The notes: generated by a model from the letters alone, not told the origin. A DNA stretch of 59,772 bases from Paenalicyclobacillus cellulosilyticus (GCF_014647315.1 NZ_BMOY01000013.1:1-59772), one strand, 5' to 3'. Counted from the first letter of the stretch, positions 7,548 through 16,950 are shown. A program made the numbers and translations.

Positions 7548-8987
7548 GTGGACAGCCGTGCGCAGGCCATCACCGACATGACCTTGGTCGACCTGGTCTC
7601 TGCAGTCAAAGCGCGTCACATCTCGCCCGTGGAAGTGGTGGCGGCGGTGTTGCGCCGCATCGAGGCGTGGCAACCGCGGGTGAACGCGTTCATCACCGTC
7701 TGCGCAGAGGCGGCCGTCGCCAAGGCCAGGGTGCTCGAGCAGCAACTGATGCGGGGCGGCGCCCACGGCGCTCTGTTCGGCGCGCCGGTGGCGGTCAAGG
7801 ACATCGTCTACACTCGCGGCGTGCGCACGACGATGGGATCGCGCTGGTATGAAGACTTCATCCCGGACGACGATGCGGCGGTGGTTGAGCGCATCCGGGC
7901 CGCGGGCGGCATCGTCATCGGCAAGGTGAACACGCATGAGCTGGCGTACGGGCCGACGGGCGACTGTTCATGGTTTGGGCCGGCGCGCAACCCGCATGAC
8001 CCCGCGCGGATGACGGGCGGGTCGAGCAGCGGATCGGCCGCGGCGGTGGCGGCCGGGCTGTGCCATGCTGCGGTCGGGACGGATACGGGGGGCTCCATCC
8101 GCATCCCGTCCGCGCTGTGCGGGGTGGTGGGCATGAAACCTACGTTCGGCCGCGTGAGCACCTACGGTGTCCATCCGCTGGCGCCGTCGCTCGATCACGT
8201 CGGTCCGCTGACCCAGTCGGTCTTGGACAACGCGGTCTTCCTCAGCGTGTTGGCCGGGTACGACCGGCGGGATGGGCAGAGTGCCCGCCGGCCGCCGGAA
8301 GACTTCACCCGCGGCGTGGGTCGGCCGGTGGCAGGTTGGCGCGTGGGATTGCCGGAAGGCGAATGGTTCGAGTGCCTGCACCCTGATGTGGCGGGTGCGG
8401 TGGACCGGGTGGTGCGGATACTGCAAGACCTGGGCGCCCGCGCGGTCCCGGTGGCGTTGCCGCCGCTTGCCGAGATGGTGTGGGCGCTGGATGTGGTGCA
8501 GCGGGCGGAGGTGTTCGACCGGTACGAATCCGTGCTTGCGGCGCGCGGCAGTGACCTTCATCCCGAGGTCCGTGCGCGCATGGAACAGAGCGCCCACCCG
8601 CGCGGCTATGAATACGTACGTGCCAAGCGTATGCAAGAGGTGTTCACGGCGGCAGTGGAAGAGGTGTTCGCTGCGGTCGACGTCCTTCTCATGCCGGCGG
8701 TGGCGGTGCCGGCGCAGCCGCTGGGTGCGCGGGAGGTGGAACTTTGCGGCGAACGACGGCCGCTTGTGGCGACGCTTTTGCTGCGCACCCGTCCATTCAA
8801 TCTCACCGGGCATCCGGCATTGGCGCAGCCGTGCGGATGGACGGCGGACGGACTGCCCGTGGCCGTACAGTGGGTGGGCCCGCGTTTTGGCGAAGCAAGG
8901 TTGTACCAAGTGGCGCACGCTGTGGAACAAGCGTTGCCCCAACATGGACGGAGGTTGCCGTCATGCCTGGACCTGCCGACACCATGA
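7548..8987 (+). CDS. Amidase-signature enzyme (GatA/AtzF-like)
   Basis: A 479-residue amidase-signature hydrolase. The catalytic triad is visible: Lys in VAVKDI, a cis-Ser in the glycine-serine-rich TGGSSSGSAAAVAAG, and the nucleophile Ser in DTGGSIRIPSA. The family cleaves carboxamides to acid and ammonia and includes GatA, indole-acetamide hydrolase and allophanate hydrolase. No gatB or gatC is adjacent and the C-terminus is divergent, so tRNA amidation is unlikely. The GTG at 7548 has GGAGGGG six bases upstream; a GTG at 7533 is also possible. The end overlaps the response-regulator gene by 25 bp, an unusual coupling of an amidase to a two-component system. Confidence 0.85.
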   Translation: MDSRAQAITDMTLVDLVSAVKARHISPVEVVAAVLRRIEAWQPRVNAFITVCAEAAVAKARVLEQQLMRGGAHGALFGAPVAVKDIVYTRGVRTTMGSRWYEDFIPDDDAAVVERIRAAGGIVIGKVNTHELAYGPTGDCSWFGPARNPHDPARMTGGSSSGSAAAVAAGLCHAAVGTDTGGSIRIPSALCGVVGMKPTFGRVSTYGVHPLAPSLDHVGPLTQSVLDNAVFLSVLAGYDRRDGQSARRPPEDFTRGVGRPVAGWRVGLPEGEWFECLHPDVAGAVDRVVRILQDLGARAVPVALPPLAEMVWALDVVQRAEVFDRYESVLAARGSDLHPEVRARMEQSAHPRGYEYVRAKRMQEVFTAAVEEVFAAVDVLLMPAVAVPAQPLGAREVELCGERRPLVATLLLRTRPFNLTGHPALAQPCGWTADGLPVAVQWVGPRFGEARLYQVAHAVEQALPQHGRRLPSCLDLPTP

Positions 8988-9694
8988 CGGTGCTCATCGT
9001 GGACGACGAACCGGCCATCCAGACCTTGGTCGCTTACAATTTCACACGCGCCGGGTTTGTCGCCGAGACGGAAGCGGATGGTCTCCGCGCGTACGAGCGG
9101 ATCCGGGAGGAACCGAACAAGTATCGGATCGTCATCCTTGACGTGATGCTGCCCGGCCTTGACGGCATGGAGGTGTGCCGCCGCCTGCGCCAGGACCGCA
9201 TCTACGTGCCCATCATTCTGTTGACCGCGCGGGACGAGGAGATTGACCGTATCTTGGGCTTGGAGATTGGCGCCGACGACTACGTGACCAAGCCGTTCAG
9301 CCCGCGTGAGCTCGTGGCCCGCGCCAAAGCGGTGCTGCGCCGGGTGGAGGCGCCACCGGAACAGGCATCGCCCCGGGATGAGTTGGTCATCGGCGAGGTG
9401 CGCATGGACTTGGCCCGCCACGAGGTATGGGTGCGAGGGCGGCGGATCAACCTGACGCCGAAGGAGTACGAGTTGTTGCAGTATTTCATGTCGAATCCGG
9501 ACCGGGTGCTCACGCGGGACCAGCTGCTCGACCGCATCTGGGGGTACACGGTCGCCACCGACACCAGGATGGTCGACGTGCACGTGTCGCACCTGCGGGA
9601 GAAAATTGAGGCGGATCCCAAGTCGCCCGTCTACCTGCGCACGGTGCGCGGGGTCGGGTACAAATTCAGCTCGGCGGGCCCGGACGGCGACTGA
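8963..9694 (+). CDS. phoP: OmpR/PhoP-family response regulator
   Basis: A 243-residue two-domain regulator. The receiver domain holds the acidic pair in VDDEP, phospho-acceptor Asp60 in VILDVMLPG, the Thr in LLTARDEE and the Lys in VTKPF. The C-terminal winged helix contains LTPKEYELLQYFM and the MVDVHVSHLREKIE recognition region with RTVRGVGYKF. The ATG at 8963 follows GGAGG by eight bases. Together with the kinase 14 bases downstream it resembles PhoP of the phosphate-starvation system, but WalR-like regulators are similar, so the gene name is tentative. No PhoB/PhoP-box repeats were identified. Confidence 0.75.
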   Translation: MPGPADTMTVLIVDDEPAIQTLVAYNFTRAGFVAETEADGLRAYERIREEPNKYRIVILDVMLPGLDGMEVCRRLRQDRIYVPIILLTARDEEIDRILGLEIGADDYVTKPFSPRELVARAKAVLRRVEAPPEQASPRDELVIGEVRMDLARHEVWVRGRRINLTPKEYELLQYFMSNPDRVLTRDQLLDRIWGYTVATDTRMVDVHVSHLREKIEADPKSPVYLRTVRGVGYKFSSAGPDGD

Positions 9695-9708
9695 GCGGGG
9701 GATGAGGC

Positions 9709-11019
9709 ATGGGGGTTTGGGTGGCGCTGTGCGCCGGCGCGGCGTTGGGGGCGCTGGCTGCAGGGGCGGCGTGGTACGGGGTGTGTCGCGTTCAACGCGG
9801 TGCTTTCGCGGCGGCGCTCACGGCGCTCTGGGCTGCGACGGGCGGCCAGGCGCGCGAAGACGGAGCCGTCTCCGGCGGGCGGGCGTTTTCGAACCGGTTC
9901 GCATGGCTGCGGATGGGTGCGCGCGCGCGGCGGTTGGCGGAGTTGGCGGCCGCCGCGCAAGAGCAGGTGGACAGCCTGCGGCGGGAAAGGGACGTATTGG
10001 TCGAGATCCTGCAGCGCATGACCACCGGGGTGGTATACCTGGATGCCCACGGCCAGGTGCGCTTGATCAATCATGCGGCGGAACGCATGTTCCGGCGGCC
10101 GGCGGCCCAGTGCGTCGGCGCGGAGCACTGGGCGGCCATCGGCCATTACACGCTGTGCACCATGGTCGACCGGGCGCTTTTGTTCGGCGAGCCATGGCAA
10201 GGGGAGCTCCAGCTGCGGGACGACCTGCGGGTGATGGCGCACGTGGTGCCGCTGACGCTCGATGCTTCTCCGCACCCCCTGGCCCGCCATGCGCTCGTCC
10301 TCGTCAATGACGTCTCGCAATGGCATCGGCTGGAGCGGATGCGCAGCGACTTCGTCGCCAACGTGTCGCATGAACTGAAGACACCGATTACCGCCATCCG
10401 CGGCTTTGTGGAGACACTGTTGGAGGGAGACGTGGATCCGGAAGCGGAACAGGAATTCCTGCGTGTCATCCTCGACGAGGCGGTGCGGATGGAAGCGCTC
10501 GTCGCCGACTTGCTCACCCTCTCCAAGCTGGAGGCGGAGGACGCACGGGTGCAACTCGAACCGGTGCCGCTCGCGGAAGTGGTGCAATCGGCGCTCGTCC
10601 GCGTCCAAGGCGAGGCGGCGCGGCGGGGGCTCGCGGTGCGTGCGGAAGGCGTCGAAGGGATCACGGTGTGGGCGGACGAGGGCCAGTTGCTGCAGGTGTT
10701 GCTCAACCTGCTCACCAACGCCATCCACTATACACCGGCCGGCGGCGAGGTGCGGGTGTACGCGGAGCGGTTGGTCGACCGGGTGAAGGTCCACGTGGTC
10801 GACACGGGCATCGGGATTGCCCCGGAGCACCTGCCGCGGATCTTCGAGCGGTTTTACCGGGTCGACAAGGACCGCAGCCGCCTGACCGGCGGTACAGGGC
10901 TTGGGCTGGCCATCGTCAAGCACATCGTCTCGCTCCACGGCGGCGAGGTGGGGGTGGCGAGCGAGCCGGGGAAAGGGTCGGATTTTTGGTTCACCCTCGC
11001 GGCGCTGGACCCGGCGTGA
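9709..11019 (+). CDS. phoR: Membrane histidine kinase, PhoR-like
   Basis: A 436-residue kinase with one hydrophobic segment at residues 3-25, a helical linker, a PAS domain at about 95-205, the dimerisation domain with phospho-acceptor His221 in NVSHELKTP, and an ATPase domain with NLLTNAIHY (N box), DTGIGIAPEHLPRIFERF (G1/F boxes) and GGTGLGLAIVK (G2). No second transmembrane segment or extracellular domain is present, whereas Bacillus PhoR has an external sensor flanked by two membrane helices. Signal sensing should thus be inside the cell or membrane. Cognate with the regulator just upstream. Confidence 0.82.
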   Translation: MGVWVALCAGAALGALAAGAAWYGVCRVQRGAFAAALTALWAATGGQAREDGAVSGGRAFSNRFAWLRMGARARRLAELAAAAQEQVDSLRRERDVLVEILQRMTTGVVYLDAHGQVRLINHAAERMFRRPAAQCVGAEHWAAIGHYTLCTMVDRALLFGEPWQGELQLRDDLRVMAHVVPLTLDASPHPLARHALVLVNDVSQWHRLERMRSDFVANVSHELKTPITAIRGFVETLLEGDVDPEAEQEFLRVILDEAVRMEALVADLLTLSKLEAEDARVQLEPVPLAEVVQSALVRVQGEAARRGLAVRAEGVEGITVWADEGQLLQVLLNLLTNAIHYTPAGGEVRVYAERLVDRVKVHVVDTGIGIAPEHLPRIFERFYRVDKDRSRLTGGTGLGLAIVKHIVSLHGGEVGVASEPGKGSDFWFTLAALDPA

Positions 11020-11075
11020 AGCGCCACATGCTTCCGACCTGTCGCTCGCGGCTCCGTCTCAGCCGCGCGGCGCCG

Positions 11076-11990
11076 TCACCGGTGTTGGGTGTACACCTCC
11101 GCCTTGATCCAGCTGCGGATCTGGGCCAATTCTTCCGCGGTGAGTTCTGGTGCGCCGGCCGCGCCGAGGTTCTCCTGGAGTTGTTCGATCCGGCTCGCGC
11201 CCGGGATGACGGTCGCCACCGCCGGGTGTGCCAGGGCGTAGCGGAGAGCCGTCTGCGCAAGCGTCCGGTTGGGCAGGGTCAATCCCTGCAGCCGTTCCAC
11301 CAAACGCAGAATTTCCTCTGGCGTGTGCCCGAGATACGCGGGCACATCCACGTCCGGCTGCAAGGTGCGCGCGGACAAAAGACCGCGTGCGACCGGGCCG
11401 CGGGCGATGACCGCGATGCCGTGACGGGCCAACAGGTCGAGCATCTCTTCCTCCGGTCGTCTGTCGAGGATGCTGTATTGCATCATCACGCTGACCATCC
11501 GGGATTTTGCCACCCAGGTGCGGATGACGTTCGGCCGGATGGAGGAAATGCCGTACCAGCGAATGACGCCCGCTTGTTTCAGTTCCTCAAACGCCTCGAT
11601 GGTCTCGTCCACAGGGTCGTCGATGGTTCCGCCATGCAGCTGGTAGAGATCGATATAGTCGGTGCCAAGCCGGCGCAGGCTCTCGTACACCGCCTGTTTG
11701 ATATACGCCTTGGACGGGTCCCAGTCCCAACCGCTGCCGTCCGGCCGCCAACGGTTGCCCACCTTCGTCGCCAGGATCACTTTGTCGCGCCGGTCCTTGA
11801 ACGCCCGGCCGACCACCTCTTCGTTACGGCCGTGTTGGTAGAGATCGGCGGTGTCGAAGAAGTTGACGCCCGCATCGAACGCGGCGTGCAGGATGCGGAT
11901 GGCTTCCGCCTCGTCTGCGGGCAATGACATGCAACCCAGGCCAATTTCGCTCACGTACAGGTCGCTCGGGCCGAGTTTGCGGTACTTCAT
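11076..11990 (-). CDS. Aldo/keto reductase
   Basis: A 304-residue NADP-dependent reductase of the AKR fold and normal length. The catalytic tetrad is visible as Asp and Tyr in FDTADLYQHG, Lys in LATKVG and His in LYQLHGG. The C-terminal VIPGASRIEQLQEN is the usual phosphate-binding loop of this family. ATG 11990 is chosen because GAGGCGAT lies upstream and the family sequence MKYRKLGPSDLYVSEIGLG starts there. It converges with the kinase gene (56-base gap holding a GC-rich hairpin near 11049-11067). Substrate unknown; many such enzymes reduce aldehydes or sugars. Confidence 0.88.
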   Translation of the reverse strand: MKYRKLGPSDLYVSEIGLGCMSLPADEAEAIRILHAAFDAGVNFFDTADLYQHGRNEEVVGRAFKDRRDKVILATKVGNRWRPDGSGWDWDPSKAYIKQAVYESLRRLGTDYIDLYQLHGGTIDDPVDETIEAFEELKQAGVIRWYGISSIRPNVIRTWVAKSRMVSVMMQYSILDRRPEEEMLDLLARHGIAVIARGPVARGLLSARTLQPDVDVPAYLGHTPEEILRLVERLQGLTLPNRTLAQTALRYALAHPAVATVIPGASRIEQLQENLGAAGAPELTAEELAQIRSWIKAEVYTQHR

Positions 11991-12054
11991 CACGGATCGC
12001 CTCGCTCTCAGGGGCATTGTACCATAGGATGGCCATGGGATGAGGATGGACAAG

Positions 12055-12906
12055 TCATGGCCCGACGGTGACGAGGGTGCCGTACGTGGTGTGTTGCCAA
12101 ACAGCCTGCGCTTGCGCGACAGGCAGTTCGACGCAGCCAAGGCTCTGTGGATACCCGTACTCTTTCCGAACGAAGCCGTGGATGGCACAGCCGCGGTAGA
12201 AATAGCTCACCCAAGGGACGCCTTCGTCCCGGTAGGAGGTGCCGTCCGGGGTGTAGCCCGTCATGGTTTGGGCACGGTAACGCAGGTAGATGGGCCACGT
12301 ACCTTGCGGCGTCGGGGCGGCCGGGATGCCGGTGTTGGCAGGGCTCTTGTCCAACCAGCGGCCAGCTTCCCAGAGGGAGAGGGTTTGCGGCAGGTGAAGG
12401 GAAACGTAAACGTACGCATATGGGCGCCGAACCTGGCGCTGATGCGCCAAGTCGTCGGCCAGTGCACCCCAGACCAACGGTCCGGCCAGTCCGTCGACGG
12501 CGAGGCCGTGACTTGCCTCAAACGTCATCACCGCGCCTTGCACCATGACGGAATATTCGCCGGGAGACCACAAACGGCGCAGGGAGGCAGGCACGTTCGC
12601 GTACCGCCAACGGAATTGCCCGGGCAGCGGCGCCGCGATGGTTCGCAACTGCGCTGCGGCCGTCTCCGGTTCGGGGGCGGAGGGTGTAAAGGAAACGGGC
12701 AAATAGCCGAGTTCCGCCAACGCCTGTTGCAGGCGCAGGACGGCTGGCGAACGCTCACCCGGGTGCAGGACGGGGACGGGGGTGGCGGCTGGGGCGGGAA
12801 ATCCCGCAGCGAAGAAAAACAGGGAACCAGCAAACAGGGAACCTGCAAACAGGGAACCAGCGCAAAACGATGCATGAATGCGAGACGCGCGCAGTCTGAC
12901 AGGCAT
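12055..12906 (-). CDS. Exported L,D-transpeptidase (YkuD domain) with peptidoglycan-binding-like region
   Basis: A 283-residue protein. An N-terminal signal segment of about 35 residues is followed by a peptidoglycan-binding-like region (SPAVLRLQQALAELGYLP, plus FEASHGLAVDGLAGPLVWGAL) and a C-terminal YkuD catalytic domain with IHGFVRKEYGYPQSLGCVEL, whose His and Cys are the catalytic residues. Such enzymes make 3-3 peptidoglycan cross-links outside the membrane. The start at 12906 is chosen because the signal peptide starts there; its ribosome site is weak. The hydrophobic core is made of an exact three-fold repeat of AGSLF, encoded by a 15-bp tandem repeat. Confidence 0.85.
   Translation of the reverse strand: MPVRLRASRIHASFCAGSLFAGSLFAGSLFFFAAGFPAPAATPVPVLHPGERSPAVLRLQQALAELGYLPVSFTPSAPEPETAAAQLRTIAAPLPGQFRWRYANVPASLRRLWSPGEYSVMVQGAVMTFEASHGLAVDGLAGPLVWGALADDLAHQRQVRRPYAYVYVSLHLPQTLSLWEAGRWLDKSPANTGIPAAPTPQGTWPIYLRYRAQTMTGYTPDGTSYRDEGVPWVSYFYRGCAIHGFVRKEYGYPQSLGCVELPVAQAQAVWQHTTYGTLVTVGP
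12818..12862 (-). repeat. 15-bp tandem repeat, three copies, inside the signal peptide code
   Basis: On the plus strand AACAGGGAACCAGCA is followed by AACAGGGAACCTGCA and AACAGGGAACCAGCG. The units differ by single bases and encode AGSLF three times in the hydrophobic core of the transpeptidase signal peptide. Confidence 0.85.
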
Positions 12907-13072
12907 CGACGGAACCCCCGTTTCGTTCCAAGCGCGGCAAACACTCAATCTCCATACGTATGCACCGTCATGTGCGAGGATGACGGCGCTGTGCCGGCAG
13001 GGGAACAGGGCGGCGTGGCGAATCTTTTGCAGAGGTTCATCACCAGGGAACGCAGGAGAAGGAGTGACGCGG

Positions 13073-14614
13073 ATGCAAGCGCTTTTAGGGATTGATGTCG
13101 GCACTTCCGGAGTGAAGGTGGTGCTGTTTGACGAGGCTGGCCAGCCGCTCGCCGGTGCGCTGCGGGATTACCCTCTCTATCAACCGGCTCCCGGGTTTAC
13201 GGAACAGCAGCCGGAGGAGTGGTGGGCGGCGACGGTCGCCGCCATCCGCCACGTGATGGCGGCCTCCGGAGTCCGCCCGGAGGACGTGGCCGCCGTCGGA
13301 TTCTCGGGACAGATGCACGGGTTGGTCTTGCTCGACGGGCAGGGTCAGGTCATCCGGCCGGCCATCCTGTGGAACGACCAGCGGACGAAGGCGCAGGCCG
13401 ACTGGATTGCGGCCCACGTCGGGGTCGAGCGGTCCATCGCGTGGACGGCCAATCCGCCGCTGCCCAACTTCACCGCCACCAAACTGCTCTGGGTGCGTGA
13501 ACACGAGCCGGACCATTACCAACGCATCGCCCACGTGCTGCTGCCCAAGGACTATATCCGCTTCCGGCTCACCGGCGAGCTGGCGTGCGATGTGTCGGAC
13601 GCCTCGGGGACGCTGTTTTTCGATGTCGCAGCGCGCCGGTGGTCGGACGAGATGTTGCAGGCGCTCGGTGTCCCGGCCGCTTGGCTGCCGCCCGTCCACG
13701 AATCGCATGAGGTGGTCGGCCGTGTGTCACCCGAGGCGGCGGCTGCGACCGGCCTTGCGACGAGCACCTTGGTGGTGGCCGGCGCGGGTGATCAGGCGGC
13801 GGGTGCGGTAGGCAACGGGATCGTGGAACCAGGCGCCGTCTCGGCCACCATCGGCACTTCGGGGGTCGTCTTCGCGTTCACCGACACCATTCTCAAGGAC
13901 CCGCTCGGACGGTTGCACACGTTCTGCCACGCGGTCCCGGGCGCCTGGCACGTCATGGGGGTCACCCAGGCGGCGGGCGGATCGATGCAGTGGCTGCGCA
14001 ATCAGTTGGGACAACTGGAGACGGCGGCCGCGGGATTGCTCGGCATCGACGCGTACGAACTGTTGACCCAAGAGGCGGCCCAGGCACCGGCGGGATCGGA
14101 GGGGTTGTTGTTCCTCCCTTATCTGAACGGCGAGCGAACACCCCACCTGAACCCGGCGGCCAAAGGGGTCTTCTTCGGTCTCACCAGCCGCCACCAACGG
14201 GCGCACCTGATCCGGTCGGTGATGGAGGGTGTGGCTTACAGCCTGCAGGACTGCCTGGCGCTGATTGAGGGGCTCGGCATTCCGGTCGGTGAGATCCGTG
14301 CTTCGGGCGGCGGGGCGCGCAGCCCGTTGTGGCGGTCCATCCTCGCCAACGTGTTCGGCAGGGCGGTGACCACCATCCACGCCAATGAAGGGCCGGCGTT
14401 TGGGGCGGCGCTTCTGGCCGGTGTCGGCGCCGGGATCTATCCATCCGTTCAGGAGGCGTGCCGGCGGTTTGTCCGCACCGTGGGTGCCGTCGAGCCGGAC
14501 CCGCAGGCGGTGGCGGTATACGCCGCGTACGGTGAAATCTACCGCAGTTTGTACCAGGCGTTGCAGGGCGAGTTTCGCAAGGTGGACGACTTGGTGCGCC
14601 GTTTTCACGGCTGA
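13073..14614 (+). CDS. xylB: Xylulokinase
   Basis: A 513-residue FGGY carbohydrate kinase, close to the usual 500 residues. It opens with GIDVGTSGVKVV (ATP phosphate loop), has GFSGQMHGLVLLD near residue 80, the type for which xylulokinases are recognised, and the C-terminal ASGGGARSPLWRSILANV FGGY signature. The reaction is D-xylulose plus ATP to xylulose 5-phosphate, feeding the pentose phosphate pathway. The start ATG has AGGAGAAGGAG nine bases upstream. No xylA is nearby; a Gfo/Idh, a LarA-like protein and polyol/uronate oxidoreductases lie beyond the insertion element, so another ketose or polyol route could supply xylulose. Confidence 0.88.
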   Translation: MQALLGIDVGTSGVKVVLFDEAGQPLAGALRDYPLYQPAPGFTEQQPEEWWAATVAAIRHVMAASGVRPEDVAAVGFSGQMHGLVLLDGQGQVIRPAILWNDQRTKAQADWIAAHVGVERSIAWTANPPLPNFTATKLLWVREHEPDHYQRIAHVLLPKDYIRFRLTGELACDVSDASGTLFFDVAARRWSDEMLQALGVPAAWLPPVHESHEVVGRVSPEAAAATGLATSTLVVAGAGDQAAGAVGNGIVEPGAVSATIGTSGVVFAFTDTILKDPLGRLHTFCHAVPGAWHVMGVTQAAGGSMQWLRNQLGQLETAAAGLLGIDAYELLTQEAAQAPAGSEGLLFLPYLNGERTPHLNPAAKGVFFGLTSRHQRAHLIRSVMEGVAYSLQDCLALIEGLGIPVGEIRASGGGARSPLWRSILANVFGRAVTTIHANEGPAFGAALLAGVGAGIYPSVQEACRRFVRTVGAVEPDPQAVAVYAAYGEIYRSLYQALQGEFRKVDDLVRRFHG

Positions 14615-14623
14615 TGTGCGATG

Positions 14624-14647
14624 GCGCCGCGGCGAGCGCCGCGGCGC
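14624..14647 (+). other. Perfect 10-bp GC hairpin between xylB and the DUF624 gene
   Basis: GCGCCGCGGC and GCCGCGGCGC form an uninterrupted stem around a GAGC loop, directly before the ribosome site of the next gene. There is no T-run, so it is not a standard terminator; transcript stabilisation or a pause site is possible. Confidence 0.5.
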
Positions 14648-14663
14648 GAGGGGGGGAACGCGG

Positions 14664-15338
14664 GTGGAAATGCAAGGCTTCATGGGGCGGCTGTACGACA
14701 TCATGGACTGGTTCACCCGCCTGCTCTGGCTGCAGGTGCTGTGGATGGCATTCAGCCTGCTCGGGTTGGTCGTGTTCGGGCTTGCGCCTGCGACGGCCGG
14801 GATGTTCGCCGTCGCCCGCAAGTGGGTGCAGGGGCAGACGGACGTCGGGGTATTCCGCACGTTTTGGAGCTCGTACCGGCGGGAGTTCATCCCCGCCAAC
14901 CTGCTCCTGTACCTGATGGCAGCCATCGGGGGCGTGTTGGCGGTGGATCTGTGGTTCTTCCGCCACCACCAAGGCCTATGGTACGCGGTCATGAACCTGG
15001 CGGTGCTGTGCGTCCTCCTGGCGTACTGCGTGGTGTTGGTGTACCTGTTCCCAGCGTTCGTGCACTACCAAACGCGGTTGCTCGGCTATCTGCGGATTGC
15101 GTTTGCCCTCGGCATGGTCCAGCCGTTGCGCACCATCTTGCTGCTTGTCGCCTTGTTCGTCATGGTGACCATGGTGCGCGGGCTCATCCCCGCGTTCAGC
15201 ATCAGCACATGGGCGGTCATCATCATGTGGGTGGCCTATGGCGCCATGCGGAAGGTGGAGGCGCGCGCGGTCGGATCGCCGGAAGCGGCCGGGGCCCCGG
15301 TTGACCGGGAGCACGGCGGCGCACAGGACGGCACTTGA
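14664..15338 (+). CDS. DUF624 (YesL-like) integral membrane protein
   Basis: A 224-residue protein with about five hydrophobic segments. The FWSSYRREFIPANLLLYLM stretch and the N-terminal FMGRLYDIMDWFTRLLWLQ are typical of DUF624/YesL proteins, which accompany carbohydrate-utilisation operons and have no defined biochemical role. GTG 14664 is chosen because GAGGGGGGAA lies upstream. It directly follows xylB. The final TGA lies within the right terminus of the insertion element, so the last residues (HGGAQDGT) may be the result of the insertion and the original tail could have been lost. Confidence 0.75.
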   Translation: MEMQGFMGRLYDIMDWFTRLLWLQVLWMAFSLLGLVVFGLAPATAGMFAVARKWVQGQTDVGVFRTFWSSYRREFIPANLLLYLMAAIGGVLAVDLWFFRHHQGLWYAVMNLAVLCVLLAYCVVLVYLFPAFVHYQTRLLGYLRIAFALGMVQPLRTILLLVALFVMVTMVRGLIPAFSISTWAVIIMWVAYGAMRKVEARAVGSPEAAGAPVDREHGGAQDGT

Positions 15339-15352
15339 CGTTCTCCCCAGCC

Positions 15353-16523
15353 CTAAAGGGCGGGGATTCTTTCTCGCTTATCGCGAGCTACACGAGCACG
15401 CAGGTGCGGACGCCACCGCACGCCCGTGGGGGACGCCATCACCCCAACTACTGGGCCTTGGCCCAGATACTTGCGCCGTATGTTGATTGCTCCGACACCA
15501 TCTCGGTGAAAACGGAACCCACAGACCGAACAGGTATACTCTCGCCCTCGGGGTTTGTAGCGACTTCCGCATCGCGGGCATTCCTGGGAGGTGTATGCCT
15601 CATCCTGGATAACCACCCGCATCCCAAGCTGTTCGGCTTTGTAGGTGATCAGCCAGCGAACCATCCCTGTTACCATCTGGTGAATTCGCTGGTTGGCTGC
15701 AGGCCCGTATTCCACACGCCTCCGGAGATCCCGCACATCGCCAATCACCACCGTCTGCACGCCTCTCTCGTGGAGCGTGGAGACCAAAGCGGTGGTCTGC
15801 TTGTGCAGAATATCCCGGATTTGATGTCCGAGTTTGCGCAGTTGCTTCCGTTTGCTTCGCTGCAGCTTTCGCCAGCGGCGAGACCCCTTCCGCATCCGCG
15901 ACAGCTTCGCGGCAAGACGGGCTTTGAGTTTGTTCTGATACTGTCGTTTAGCCCGAAGTTCCCGCCCATTGTATATGAGCGTTTGCGCCCCGTCGTGGAC
16001 CACGGCCAGATGAATCTCTCCCAGGTCTACCCCGGCTACGCCTCCTTCCGCTACGGGATCTGCCGCCGGTCGGGAGTACACGGCCCGCAGTTCATAATCC
16101 GTGCCCGTCCGTCCAACCCAGTTCGACCAAAACAGGGGTTTCCCAGGCCCATGGCACGACCAGCGGAGCATTTCCGCGCCCGTTGGAGAGGATGAGATTT
16201 CCATTCTGAACCCGGATCGCGGACGATTTCCACTGGACTCGAAAGTAGCGCCGCAGACGAAACGGTGGTTTGGCTTGTGGATCTGTTTTCCGACGCTCGC
16301 GCCAAGATTTGAGAGCGGCATAGAAACTTTGCACCACTGCATCCGCGCTGTGGGCGTGAAGTTGGTACGACGTGTGCCATCGCATCATGGATGACGGCTT
16401 TAACCAGACACCGCGCTTGCGAACGGTGCGCCAGAAATCCACGACGACACGGGGATACAAACCTCCAGCCGCTCGCGCCAGGGTATCGAGTTGCGGAGTG
16501 GGGGTCAAGCGCAGTCGCCGCAC
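15353..16523 (-). pseudogene. tnpB: tnpB (RNA-guided nuclease TnpB/OrfB) with one frameshift
   Basis: Two overlapping frames together encode a normal-length TnpB of about 389 residues if one extra base near 16100-16107 (a CCC run) is removed; the total length leaves exactly one surplus base. The N-terminal frame starts at GTG 16523 with VRRLRLTPTPQ. The C-terminal frame carries RuvC-I Asp in VDLGEIHLAV, the zinc ribbon CPRCG ... CSVCG and RuvC-III Asp in HRDGVGAINI. At the usual RuvC-II position the sequence is VVIGDVRDL, with Gly instead of Glu; a Glu in DEAYTSQECP could replace it, as described for TnpBs with rearranged catalytic sites. The same C-run could be a sequencing error. Confidence 0.82.
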
Positions 16524-16524
16524 C

Positions 16525-16916
<392 letters not shown>

Positions 16917-16922
16917 GGAAAT

Positions 16923-16950
16923 ATTATATCTCACAAAGATATCTAATCAA
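16923..16950 (-). promoter_or_regulatory. Promoter of the insertion element
   Basis: On the minus strand TTGATT, a 16-base spacer and a perfect TATAAT precede tnpA. The -10 box is only about seven bases from the ATG at 16916, so the transcript would be nearly leaderless. Confidence 0.6.

Noticed and set aside
7548-8987. Amidase as GatA subunit of the tRNA amidotransferase
   Set aside because: No gatB or gatC neighbours, and coupling to a response regulator is not what is found for gatCAB.
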